Shown here piece after piece: positions 36,419 to 44,687 of a stretch of DNA of 64,000 nt. Source of the stretch: JBDTSW01 sp963799815 (GTDB taxonomy: Bacteria; Actinomycetota; Thermoleophilia; Solirubrobacterales; 70-9); NCBI GenBank assembly GCA_963799815.1, contig CAWCYG010000007.1, forward strand, positions 1 to 64,000, written 5' to 3'. Position 1 is the stretch's first letter. Each line of letters opens with the position of its first letter. The translations under genes were made by a program, and so were the position numbers. The notes under the pieces were generated by a model. The model ran no database searches. It saw nothing but the letters and a program-made list of their open reading frames with translations, and was not told the DNA's origin.

Positions 36419-37170
36419 TCCGGCGCTTCCCCCTTTTCCTCGTCCCGCAGCGTTTCTGAGGGGGAAGTCTCCGTCTGCTCGTCGAGCAGGCCCGCCACGG
36501 TGGCGTCGAAGGTGGTGAGTGCCCGCTCGGCCTTGAGTTCGGCGAGGCGGTCGATGGTCTCCTTGTGAAGCGGGATCCAGCCCCGGAACGGGTAGTGCTC
36601 GTCGATCATCCTCCGCCAGGTGGCCACCGGCATCGGAAACCGGGTCGTACAGTCCCAGGGCACCTGCACGAGCTGCATCGCGCCGTTCGCGTCCGCGTAG
36701 AAGATCGTCCCGTTGAAGTGGAAGCGAAGCGGAGCGACGCCTCGCTCAAGCCCACCGAAGTACTTGGTCGCGGCCACCTCGAGGTCATACGTGCAGGGAA
36801 CCTTGATCTGGAAACTTGCCGAGTCCTTGAACGACGGCACGAGGACGTCGGCCTGAGTCCAGCGCAGCGGGCTGGTCGTGGAAGCCCAGCGCTCGGGCGA
36901 GCCGAAGAGCTCCACGAGTCGCTCGCGCTCGGAGTCGCCGTAGCTTCGCTTTGAGGGCTCGATCTCGATCAGCGCCGTGAGCGCCACGGTGTAGATGTCG
37001 AGGCCCGTCGATTCGGTGACCTCGACCGTGAAGGCGACCGTGGGTGAGGCCGAGCGTGCGACGGGCGCTGCGTCGACCACGGTGAACTCCGGAACGGGGC
37101 CGCTCGCGGTGGCGGCGGTGGCGACGTCGCCGGACTCCTCCGGCGTGCCGTTGCCCTCTGCCGGGCTCAT
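36415..37170 (-). CDS. DUF6084 hydrogenase-cluster protein
   Basis: 251 residues. After a disordered N-terminus (TPEESGDVATAATASGPVPEF) it is predominantly beta with few Cys (one, in VPWDCTTRF). Recognisable text: GSPERWASTTSPLRWTQADV, FKDSASFQIKVPCTYDLEVA, PLRFHFNGTIFYA, YPFRGWIPLHKETIDRL. I assign it to DUF6084 from recall of similar actinobacterial hydrogenase operons, moderately sure. ATG at 37170 overlaps the DUF5947 stop (ATGA). Function unknown. Confidence 0.75.
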   Translation of the reverse strand: MSPAEGNGTPEESGDVATAATASGPVPEFTVVDAAPVARSASPTVAFTVEVTESTGLDIYTVALTALIEIEPSKRSYGDSERERLVELFGSPERWASTTSPLRWTQADVLVPSFKDSASFQIKVPCTYDLEVAATKYFGGLERGVAPLRFHFNGTIFYADANGAMQLVQVPWDCTTRFPMPVATWRRMIDEHYPFRGWIPLHKETIDRLAELKAERALTTFDATVAGLLDEQTETSPSETLRDEEKGEAPE

Positions 37171-37894
37171 GAGTCCTCTGCACGGGCCCGCAGCTCGGCG
37201 AAGAAGGCCTCGATCGCCTCCTCCGGGCCCCTGCCTCCCGAGATCCCCTCCCAGCCAGCCTTGATCATGCCCACGAGCTTGTAGCACTCGTCGATGGGGA
37301 CGATCGCGTGCTGCGGCGGATCCGAGATTCTGTTGATCAGCAGTGCCTCCCCATCGGGCTCGAGGCTCGCGAGCACGGGGTTGGCCCTGCGAAGTTGCGT
37401 CCACGCGTCCAGATCGAGCTCGGACTCCATCGAGCCGCCCGGGCTGGGGTAGAAGGCGACGACGCCGCCGGCGGTCGTGGAATCCATGAAGAAGGCGAGC
37501 CCGATCGGGATCTGAAACGACGCCCACAGCTCGTCGGAGAACTCGAAGTCGCCGAGCCAGACGACCCGTGTCCCGGTCGGTCGCAGATCGGGGTCGCCCG
37601 AGCGCAGCGCGACGCAGCTCTCGCACGCGCACAGGATCTGCCGCTCGGAGAGCTTCAACAGGTGGCGGTGGTCAGGCTCGAGCTCCTTCCCGCACAGGTC
37701 GCAGTGCTCGATCAGCTCGGCGCCGGCCGCGCCGGCTCCGGGGTCGGAATCGTGCGGCCACCATTGCTCCCGATCGAGGGCTTCTGCAGCTTGCGAAGGC
37801 CGGAGACGAGATCAGCCCGGCGACGTGCCTCGCCGATCCGGGTCAAGGCTTCGCGTCCGTTGCCGGACGCCCCTCGCGTTGGCGTCTCGCTCAT
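37167..37894 (-). pseudogene. DUF5947 hydrogenase-cluster zinc-ribbon-like protein (one frameshift)
   Basis: The ATG at 37894 (overlapping the NifU/Rieske gene stop) opens MSETPTRGASGNGREALTRI; the frame runs into a stop after about 60 codons. From about 37,760 a second frame continues AELIEHCDLCGKELEPDHRH with a C-x2-C, then ILCACESCVALR with a C-x-C-x2-C, and LGDFEFSDELWASFQIPIGL to the end. Net one or two bases must be corrected in a GC-rich run (37,735-37,765). Full length about 242 residues. The four or more Cys suggest a zinc or Fe-S ribbon. Likely intact in the organism, given the flawless neighbours. Confidence 0.75.
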
Positions 37895-38814
37895 GCGGCC
37901 AGCGCCACCCGAATGCCCTCGGGACCGCCGAGGAGCGGGACCGGCTCCAGCTGAAGCCGCTCGTCGTCAAGGGAGCGGCCGGCCCGCGGCAGGTGGTAGT
38001 TGCGTCCGCACCCCGGACAGGTGAGCACCCCCTCGGCGAGCTCGCCCTCATTGAGGGGGCCGGAGCAGTTCGCGCACGCGTCCCGATAGGCGAGCAGCCC
38101 TCCCTCGACGCGGGCGACGATGAGCGGCACGCCGGCCACCTCGGAGCCCTCGACCGACCCTTCGGCGATCCGCTCGGTGCCCGCGAGCCCGAACCAGCTT
38201 GGTTCCGCATCCGGCGAGCCCGGTGCGACCTGGAGCACCGGAAGCTCGGTAGCGCTTCCTGAGACGGCCGGCGGAGGCATGCCGTCTGCGCCCTCGACGA
38301 TCAGGGATTCGAGATCGGGAGCTGCCTCATCGAGGGCCTGCTTGATCGCGAGCTCGAGCGTGGAGGCCGACGCCGGGCAGGTCTTGCAGCTTCCCTCGAG
38401 CTTGATTCGGGCGCTGCCATCAGCGACCTCGAGCAGCTCGACGTTGCCCCCATGGGACTCCATGTACGGCCGCACCGATTCCAGCGCCTCCTGGACCCGC
38501 TCCTCCAAGGGGACGGGGTAGAGGTCGTGGATCAGCATCAGGCTCGCGACGATGCCGTCGCCGGTCAACTGCTCGCGAATCCCTGCGGCCTCGTCGCCCG
38601 CGGCCGCGATCGCGCCGAAGATCCGCTCCATTCCCTCGCCGTAGAGCTCGAGGATGGCGGAGATCAGCTCCTCGGCGCTCCGTCGCGCGGCCGGATCGGG
38701 AATCTCGCCGAGCCGCTCGGTGAGATCCTGGACGCGCGCTACCAGCTCCTCGGGCGAGGCGGCCCCTTGACCCGCCCCGCCCCGGGAACCTCCGTTTGCG
38801 TCCGCGGTCAGCAC
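37891..38814 (-). CDS. NifU-C / Rieske-like fusion, probable hydrogenase electron relay
   Basis: 307 residues in three parts: a helical N-terminal domain (residues 20-110), a NifU C-terminal-type Fe-S domain with CKTC at 143-146, and a Rieske-fold domain (about 200-307). In the Rieske part the usual Cys-x-His pairs are C247-x2-C250 and C266-x2-C269, so no His ligands are present in the canonical places (one His at 274). Proteins of this build are known beside high-affinity actinobacterial hydrogenases (Huc/Hhy) and are thought to pass electrons to quinones. GTG at 38814 overlaps the hhyL stop (GTGCTGA). Confidence 0.85.
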   Translation of the reverse strand: MLTADANGGSRGGAGQGAASPEELVARVQDLTERLGEIPDPAARRSAEELISAILELYGEGMERIFGAIAAAGDEAAGIREQLTGDGIVASLMLIHDLYPVPLEERVQEALESVRPYMESHGGNVELLEVADGSARIKLEGSCKTCPASASTLELAIKQALDEAAPDLESLIVEGADGMPPPAVSGSATELPVLQVAPGSPDAEPSWFGLAGTERIAEGSVEGSEVAGVPLIVARVEGGLLAYRDACANCSGPLNEGELAEGVLTCPGCGRNYHLPRAGRSLDDERLQLEPVPLLGGPEGIRVALAA

Positions 38815-40592
38815 ATCCCGGTGGGCGTGTGCATGACCTTGCGCACGTTGCCCGAGCCGCCGTACATGTGAACTCCGCAGGGCAGACACGGGTCGAAGCT
38901 GCGCACGGCCCGCATGATGTCGACGCCCTTGAAGTTCTCCGGCCCGTTCTCCTCGAAGATCGGGGTGTTCTGCACCGCGTCCTCGTAGGGGCCCGGAGTC
39001 CCGTAGAAGTCACGCACGCTCGCGTTCCACGGGGTCGGCGGATACGGCTGGTAGTTGGCGATCTTGCCGCCCTCGATGACCATGTGGTGCGAGAGCACTC
39101 CGCGCGCCGCCTCGTGGAATCCCACGCTCACGGCCTGATCCGGGACGGTGAAGTCCTGCCAGGACTTCGTGCGTCCGGCGCGGACCTCGACGAGCGCCCG
39201 CTCCAGGTTGTGGAGCCCGATCAGCGCGGAGTAGGCCTGGTGATACGTCCGGGCCCGGTCGCGCTCGATCGCGTTTGACTTCTCGGGGATCTTCCACTCC
39301 AGCTCCATCTCCGGCGAGTTGGCGGTGCGCGGGAGCACCATCTGAATCGATTCGCCCGTCGCCTTCGCGTAGCCGAAGTCGACGAGGCCGGCCTTCGCCG
39401 TGCACCACTGACGGGCGAACGGGCCGCCGCCGGTGTCGCAGCAGACGTAGGTGTCGGTGCGCTTGTCGTACATCCGCGGCGAGACGACCCACGAGTACTT
39501 GTCCGTGAAGTCGCGCGCCTGCGGCCGCGGCAGCGTCACCTTGTTCCACGGGTGACGCGGATCGACGTCGTTGCCGAGCGGGTCCTTCGTCACGAACGGC
39601 TCCTGGCTCTCGGTCCAGTCGTCGAAGTACGAGGAGCCCAGCAGGATCCTGATCATCAGGTTGATCTCGACCAGGTCCGTCGAGAGCAGCTCGCCTCCCA
39701 CCACGACGCCCGGGGTGATGTAGCGCTTGTTGCCCCACTCGTTCATGTTCTGGTAGGACGAGTCCGCGTAATCCGGGTCGTCGAAGGCGCCCCAGTTGAC
39801 GAGGTTCGTCTCCCGGTAGCCGACCATGTCGTACCCCGGCAACTCCTGGAGGAAGAAGTCGTAGAGGTCGTCGTGCATCGGCACGCTGCGCTTCACGTAG
39901 TCGAAGTAGCGCATCAGGCGCACGTAGTAGTCGGTGCAGGTCTGGTGCGTGATGTGAGCGCTGCAGCCTCCCGGCATGATCGTCGAGGGGTGCGTGTGTC
40001 GCCCACCGAACAGGCAGTACATCTCGCGCGTGTAGCGTGCGACCTGCAGGGTCTCGAGATAGAACTCGCCGGTGAACGGGTTCAGCGACCGCATGATCTC
40101 GGCGATCGTCTTGTAGCCGTGGATGTCCCCGTGCGGGGCAGCCGTCGACTCCGCCTTCTGGAGCAGGCTCGGGTTCGTCTCCTTCACCATCTGCTCGCAG
40201 AAGTCCACGTTGCACATGCAGTCGTTGAAGATGGCGTGGTCGAACATGAAGTCGGCCGTCTCGGCGAGGTTGAACGCGAGCTCGCCCAGCGGCGGCATCT
40301 TCACGCCGTACGCCATGTTCTGGTTGAGGCACGAGCAGGTGCAGTGGTTGTCACCGCAGATGCCGCAGATGCGGCTGGTGATGAAGTGTGCGTCGCGCGG
40401 ATCGATCCCCTTCATGAAGATGTCGAATCCGCGGAAGATCATCGACGTCGAGTAGCACTTCAAGACCTCGCGGTTCGAGAAGTCGATCTCGGTATGGATG
40501 CCGAGTGAGCCCACGATCCGCGTGATCGGGTCCCACGACATCTCCTTGACCATGACCTTCTGGTCGCCCCGGGGGGTCTCGGTGGTCGCCAT
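38808..40592 (-). CDS. hhyL: [NiFe]-hydrogenase large subunit, group 1h (high affinity)
   Basis: Catalytic subunit holding the Ni-Fe(CN)2CO site; group 1h enzymes oxidise atmospheric H2. L1 motif RICGICGDNH gives Cys76 and Cys79; L2 motif DPCLPCGVH gives Cys569 and Cys572 with His575, after which a 19-residue tail awaits proteolysis. The L1 motif is followed by extra Cys (HCTCSC, Cys84, 86, 88). 594 residues. Family text such as WDPITRIVGSLGIHTEIDF and FTGEFYLETLQVARYTREM is near-continuous. ATG at 40592; 60 nt from hhyS. Confidence 0.95.
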   Translation of the reverse strand: MATTETPRGDQKVMVKEMSWDPITRIVGSLGIHTEIDFSNREVLKCYSTSMIFRGFDIFMKGIDPRDAHFITSRICGICGDNHCTCSCLNQNMAYGVKMPPLGELAFNLAETADFMFDHAIFNDCMCNVDFCEQMVKETNPSLLQKAESTAAPHGDIHGYKTIAEIMRSLNPFTGEFYLETLQVARYTREMYCLFGGRHTHPSTIMPGGCSAHITHQTCTDYYVRLMRYFDYVKRSVPMHDDLYDFFLQELPGYDMVGYRETNLVNWGAFDDPDYADSSYQNMNEWGNKRYITPGVVVGGELLSTDLVEINLMIRILLGSSYFDDWTESQEPFVTKDPLGNDVDPRHPWNKVTLPRPQARDFTDKYSWVVSPRMYDKRTDTYVCCDTGGGPFARQWCTAKAGLVDFGYAKATGESIQMVLPRTANSPEMELEWKIPEKSNAIERDRARTYHQAYSALIGLHNLERALVEVRAGRTKSWQDFTVPDQAVSVGFHEAARGVLSHHMVIEGGKIANYQPYPPTPWNASVRDFYGTPGPYEDAVQNTPIFEENGPENFKGVDIMRAVRSFDPCLPCGVHMYGGSGNVRKVMHTPTGMC

Positions 40593-40652
40593 GTGCTGTC
40601 TCCTCCTGTTGGTCTCTCAGTGAAAGTCTGGTTCGCGCTCTCCGCTTGTGGC

Positions 40653-41741
40653 TCAGCTGCCGGGCGGCCTGTAGCCCTCCCCGCGGGACTGGTAACCCGT
40701 CAGGATCTGCTTGCCCGGCTTGCGCCACTCCGGCTCGACGTCGTACTTGTTCTTGATGTTGCGGTTGCGGAAGAACTTCAGGATCGGCCCGAGTGAGAAG
40801 CGCTCGAAGTTCGCGGCCGCCCTGCCGGCAGCGTCGGGCTCCATGAACGGCATGAACTTGTCGGGGAAGCCCGGCATCGTGCAGGCCATGCAGATGCCGC
40901 CCACGTTCGGGCAGCCCCCGTAGCCGTCGACCCAGCCGCGGACCGGGACGTTGCACTTGACGACCGGTCCCTTGCAGCCCAGCTTCACGAGGCAGCGTGG
41001 ATCGTCGCCGTACTGCGTCGCGAACTGACCCTCCTCGACGAAGCCGGCGCGGTTGCAGCCCTCGCGTACCGTGCGGCCGAAGAGCCAGCGCGGGCGGCCG
41101 AGCTCGTCCAGATCGGGGACCGGGGCCAGGCCCGCCAGGTGCAGCGCCAGGTAGAGCAACACCTCGGTCATGTTGTCGGGCTGCGCCGGGCAGCCCGGGA
41201 TGTTCACGACCGGGAGGCCGGCGCTGGACTTCCACTTCCAGCCGAGGTGGTCGGCCACTCCCATGGCCCCCGTGGGGTTGTTCTTCATCGCCGGGATGCC
41301 GCCGTAGGTGGCACAGGTGCCGATCGCTACGACCGCGGCCGCTTTGGGGGCAAGGCGATCGAGCCATTCGCTCGTGGTGATCGGCTGGCCGGTCTCAGGA
41401 TCATCGCCGATCGCCGCCCAGTAGCCGTCGCCGGAGAGCTCCTCGTTGGGGATCGAGCCCTCGACGCAGAGCACGAACGGGTCGATCTCGCCGCGCTCGG
41501 CCTTCCACCACCACTCGATGAAGTCGGGCCCGTTCTCGTAGGCCAGCACCGGGTTGTGAACGATCACCTTCGGCATCCCCGGGATCGACTGCGTGATGAT
41601 GTCCTCGAGCGAGGGGTTCACGGCAGAGGTCATCGCGACCGAGTCGCCGTCACAGGAGAGGCCGGTCGTCATCCAGATCACGTGTGCCTCAACGGCCTCC
41701 GTCTCCTTCTGATTCGGCGTGAACTCAGCAACTACGGCCAT
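40653..41741 (-). CDS. hhyS: [NiFe]-hydrogenase small subunit, group 1h
   Basis: Iron-sulfur subunit carrying electrons from the active site. There is no Tat signal, so it is cytoplasmic-facing or soluble before assembly. N-terminal TTGLSCDGD has Cys30 and Asp33 where most hydrogenases have C-x2-C: the proximal [4Fe-4S] cluster thus has one Asp ligand, the hallmark of actinobacterial-type (group 1h) enzymes. Other cluster ligands: GTCATYGG, GCPAQPDN, CLVKLGCKGP, and GGCPNVGGICMACTMPGFPD for medial and distal clusters. 362 residues. ATG at 41741, 33 nt after hypE. Confidence 0.95.
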   Translation of the reverse strand: MAVVAEFTPNQKETEAVEAHVIWMTTGLSCDGDSVAMTSAVNPSLEDIITQSIPGMPKVIVHNPVLAYENGPDFIEWWWKAERGEIDPFVLCVEGSIPNEELSGDGYWAAIGDDPETGQPITTSEWLDRLAPKAAAVVAIGTCATYGGIPAMKNNPTGAMGVADHLGWKWKSSAGLPVVNIPGCPAQPDNMTEVLLYLALHLAGLAPVPDLDELGRPRWLFGRTVREGCNRAGFVEEGQFATQYGDDPRCLVKLGCKGPVVKCNVPVRGWVDGYGGCPNVGGICMACTMPGFPDKFMPFMEPDAAGRAAANFERFSLGPILKFFRNRNIKNKYDVEPEWRKPGKQILTGYQSRGEGYRPPGS

Positions 41742-41774
41742 GTCGTACCTCTCTCCTGTCTTGGGTTACATCCA

Positions 41775-42872
41775 TCAGCAGATCCTCGGCAGCGGGTCTC
41801 CGGCGAGGAGGTCCATCACGCGGCGCCCCCCGAACGCGGTTTCCACGAGCACCATCGCCGGCGGCTCAGCGCCGACCTCGCCGACCTCGACGGCCGCATC
41901 GCATCCCGGCGCCTGCCGAAGCGCGGCGAGCGCATCGTCGGCCTTCTCGGGGGCGACGATCGCGACGAGGACGCCCTCGTTCGCCACGTACATCGGGTCG
42001 ATGCCGAGCAGCTCCGCAGCCCCCGTGACCTCCGGCGAGACCGGCACGTCGGCCTCGCGGACGAGGACCGAGACGCGCGATGCGCGCGCGAGCTCGTTCA
42101 GCACCGAGGCAACGCCGCCGCGAGTCGCATCGCGCATGCAGCGCAGCTCAGGCCCCACGGCATCGAGCAGGGCGTCGGCTGCCGGCCACAGTGAGCGCGT
42201 ATCGGACTCGACCTCGGACTCGAGCCCGAGCTCGCCGCGGGCCAGCATGATCGCCGTGCCGTGCTCGCCGATCGTCCCGGACACGAGCACGCGGTCGCCC
42301 GGCGTGAGCGCCGAGGGCGAGAGGTCCGCACGGTCGTCGCGCTGGCCGACGCCGCTCGTGCAGATGTACATCGAGTCGGCGTGGCCGCGCTCCACCACCT
42401 TCGTGTCGCCCGTGATCACGGCGACACCGGCCTCCGCCGCCGCCGCGGCGATCGCCTCCACCTCCCCGCGGAGTGCGTCTGCGTCGAGGCCCTCCTCGAG
42501 GACCAGCGCGACGCTGATCGCCAGCGGCTTCGCCCCGGCGACGGCAAGATCGTTGACGGTGCCGTTTACCGCCAGCTCCCCGATCGACCCCCCGGGGAAG
42601 CGGATCGGCTTGACGACGAAGGTGTCGGTGGTCAGAGAGACCGCGGTTCCGGCGACGTCAACCGTGCCGGCATCCGCGAGCTGGTCGAGCGCCTCGTTCG
42701 CGAAGGCCGGGGCGAGCAGCCCCTCGATCAGGGTCTGGGTCGCCTTGCCGCCTGCGCCGTGGGCCATCGTGACCTGGTCGTCCTTGAACCTCGGCCGCTT
42801 CGCGCGGGCGGTCTCGATGATCTCGAGGATGCGCTGCTCGCGATCGGGAGCTCTGGTCTCGGGAGGTGTCAC
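41775..42872 (-). CDS. hypE: Cyanide-ligand carrier HypE
   Basis: Accepts carbamoyl from HypF on its C-terminal Cys and dehydrates it to thiocyanate with ATP. PurM-like fold: VTMAHGAGGKATQTLIEG, GTVNDLAVAGAKPL, VITGDTKVVERG, MRDATRGGVASVLNELA; the C-terminus ends PRIC, the required Cys. 365 residues from GTG at 42872, which overlaps the hypD stop (GTGA). Confidence 0.96.
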   Translation of the reverse strand: MTPPETRAPDREQRILEIIETARAKRPRFKDDQVTMAHGAGGKATQTLIEGLLAPAFANEALDQLADAGTVDVAGTAVSLTTDTFVVKPIRFPGGSIGELAVNGTVNDLAVAGAKPLAISVALVLEEGLDADALRGEVEAIAAAAAEAGVAVITGDTKVVERGHADSMYICTSGVGQRDDRADLSPSALTPGDRVLVSGTIGEHGTAIMLARGELGLESEVESDTRSLWPAADALLDAVGPELRCMRDATRGGVASVLNELARASRVSVLVREADVPVSPEVTGAAELLGIDPMYVANEGVLVAIVAPEKADDALAALRQAPGCDAAVEVGEVGAEPPAMVLVETAFGGRRVMDLLAGDPLPRIC

Positions 42873-43984
42873 ACAGCCTCCTTCTCGCGTGCGTAGCGCC
42901 CGTAGTTGTAGTAGGCGGCGCAGGCTCCCTCGGGGGAGACCATGCAGGTCCCGATCGCATGCTCCGGCGTGCAGGCCGTTCCGAACACCTTGCACTCCCA
43001 TGGCTTGATCACGCCCTTCAGCACCTCACCGCACTGGCACGCCTTGGGGTCGGCGACCCGCACGCCGGGAACGCTGTAGCGCAGCTCGGCATCGAAGTCC
43101 GCGTAGGCGTCTGAGAGCTTCAGCGCGCTTTGGGAGATGAAGCCGAGCCCGCGCCACTCGAAGTGGGGGCGCAGCTCGAAGACCTCCGACATGACCTTGA
43201 GCGCGGCCGGGTTGCCCTCGTACGGGACGACGCGCTTGTACTGGTTCTCGACCTCGCAGCGACCCGAGCCGAGCTGCCTCAGGATCATGTGGATCGCCTG
43301 AAGGATGTCGAGCGGCTCGAAGCCCGCGGTCACGAGCGGGCGCCCGTAGTCGGCGGGGATGAACTCGAATGGGCGCACGCCGACGACGGTGGAGACGTGG
43401 CCGGGCCCGATGAAGCCGTCGAGGCGGAGGTCGGGCGAATCGAGCAACGCGCGCAGCGGCGGGACGATCGTCACGTGGTTGCACATGCAGAGGAAGTTGG
43501 TGACGCCCTCGGCCTTCGCCCGCTTCAGCGTCAGCGCGGTGGACGGGGCGGTGGTCTCGAATCCGATTGCGAAGAAGACGACGGTGCGATCGGGGTTCTG
43601 TTTCGCGAGCCGCAGCGCGTCGAGCGGCGAGTAGACCATGCGGATGTCGGCGCCGCGGGCCTTGGCGTCGGTGAAGCTGCCGTCCGAGCCCGGCACCCGC
43701 ATCATGTCGCCGAAGCAAGTAAAGATGACGTCCTTCTCGTGCGCCAGGGCGATGCCGTCGTCGATGCGGCCCATCGGCATCACGCAGACGGGGCAGCCAG
43801 GCCCGTGGACGAGCTCGACCTCGTCGGGCAGGATGTCGTCGATCGCGTACTTGTAGATCGAGTGCGTGTGGCCGCCGCAGACCTCCATGAACTTGTAGGT
43901 GCGACCAGGATCGACCGCGGCGAGTATCTCTCCGGCGACGACTCTCCCGAGCTCGGCATCGCGGAACTCGTCGACGAACTTCAC
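42869..43984 (-). CDS. hypD: Hydrogenase Fe-ligand scaffold HypD
   Basis: With HypC and HypE builds the Fe(CN)2CO group. Conserved Cys36 in MEVCGGHTHSIYKYAI, GPGCPVCVMP, and a C-terminal [4Fe-4S] signature CQCGEVLKG...WECKVFGTACTP...GTCMVSPEGACAAYYNY. 371 residues, normal. GTG at 43984 overlaps the upstream hypC-like stop. Confidence 0.97.
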   Translation of the reverse strand: MKFVDEFRDAELGRVVAGEILAAVDPGRTYKFMEVCGGHTHSIYKYAIDDILPDEVELVHGPGCPVCVMPMGRIDDGIALAHEKDVIFTCFGDMMRVPGSDGSFTDAKARGADIRMVYSPLDALRLAKQNPDRTVVFFAIGFETTAPSTALTLKRAKAEGVTNFLCMCNHVTIVPPLRALLDSPDLRLDGFIGPGHVSTVVGVRPFEFIPADYGRPLVTAGFEPLDILQAIHMILRQLGSGRCEVENQYKRVVPYEGNPAALKVMSEVFELRPHFEWRGLGFISQSALKLSDAYADFDAELRYSVPGVRVADPKACQCGEVLKGVIKPWECKVFGTACTPEHAIGTCMVSPEGACAAYYNYGRYAREKEAV

Positions 43985-44238
43985 GAGCCACCACCCAGGT
44001 TGGTAATCGCGGTGCCGGCATGGACGAGGACCGTGTCGGCCTCGGTCACCGGCTGGACCAGCGCGATCTCGACCGTGTGGTGATCGCCGGTGGGGTCGGC
44101 GCACAGCGCCAGCTCGCGCTCTCTGTCGATACGCAGCACGCGCATCTCCTCGGCGACGTCCCCGCAGGTGATGCAGCCATCGTTCGGGTCGCAATGCGGC
44201 TCGTCGGAGACCCGAGGCTCTGGCTGCGCGAAGGTCAC
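43981..44238 (-). CDS. Divergent HypC-like protein with a Cys-rich N-terminus
   Basis: 85 residues. The C-terminal half matches the HypC core (HHTVEIALVQPVTEADTVLV, HAGTAITNL), but it lacks the M-C-L-A-I-P start. Instead Cys16, Cys22 and Cys25 occur in HCDPNDGCITCGDVAEEM, with Cys25 aligning to the essential Cys2 of HypC, and Cys46. Such second HypC/HupF-type proteins accompany actinobacterial hydrogenases; a specialised scaffold or metal-binding role is possible. Overlaps hypC and hypD by four bases each. Confidence 0.82.
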   Translation of the reverse strand: MTFAQPEPRVSDEPHCDPNDGCITCGDVAEEMRVLRIDRERELALCADPTGDHHTVEIALVQPVTEADTVLVHAGTAITNLGGGS

Positions 44239-44513
44239 TCGATGACGCTCGCCTTCAGCTCTTCGAGCTCGGCCTCGTAGTCGGCGCCCATCCCCTCGAG
44301 CATCCGTCGGGTCGCGATGGCCTCTTCCTCATCGACCTTGGAGAGGGCGAAGCCCACGTGGATCAGGACCCAGTCGCCTTCCCCGACCCCGTCCGGCTCC
44401 TCGTCCAGGAGGCCGATGTTCACATTGCGCTTGACACCGGCGACGTCGACGCGGGCGAGCCGGTTGTCTTCGTCGACAACCTCGAGAATCTGTCCTGGGA
44501 TCGCCAGGCACAC
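44235..44513 (-). CDS. hypC: Hydrogenase assembly chaperone HypC
   Basis: Chaperone that delivers the Fe ligand group to the large subunit. GTG at 44513 gives the diagnostic start V-C-L-A-I-P-G-Q with essential Cys2; VDVAGVKRNVNIGLLDE and VLIHVGFALSKVDEEEA complete the family. 92 residues. First gene of the hydrogenase operon, so its promoter lies in 44514-44687. Confidence 0.96.
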   Translation of the reverse strand: MCLAIPGQILEVVDEDNRLARVDVAGVKRNVNIGLLDEEPDGVGEGDWVLIHVGFALSKVDEEEAIATRRMLEGMGADYEAELEELKASVIE

Positions 44514-44687
44514 GGGCGGTGTATGTCCTCTCGTTCGATCTCCCCGGGTGCCGCAACCTACCAAACGTGCGGATTGCCTCAAATCACCCCGCAACGGTCG
44601 GAATTCTCCGGTGATCCGTCCTCCGATGCCTTCCGTATACAGTTGCGAATCACTTGCAATAACGACCTTTTTCGATTCGCTCGAAAG
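44514..44687. promoter_or_regulatory. Divergent promoter region of the hydrogenase operon and nickel regulator
   Basis: 174-nt intergenic region, lower in GC than its surroundings. It has a nickel-regulator-like box (44643-44659) and on the minus strand a TATACG -10-like element immediately downstream of that box, towards hypC. A looser TTGC...GCAA dyad occurs at 44592-44572. No gene is visible in it. Confidence 0.65.
44643..44659. promoter_or_regulatory. Nur-type operator (nickel uptake regulator box)
   Basis: TTGCGA-ATCAC-TTGCAA, matching the Streptomyces Nur box TTGCAA-N5-TTGCAA at 11 of 12 defined bases. It lies 29 nt before the ATG of the Fur-family gene and upstream of hypC, in the position to control both directions in response to nickel. 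Confidence 0.65.

Noticed and set aside
38808..41741. Group 2a (Huc) hydrogenase
   Set aside because: The small subunit has the TTGLSCDGD start and the medial/distal Cys pattern of group 1h.
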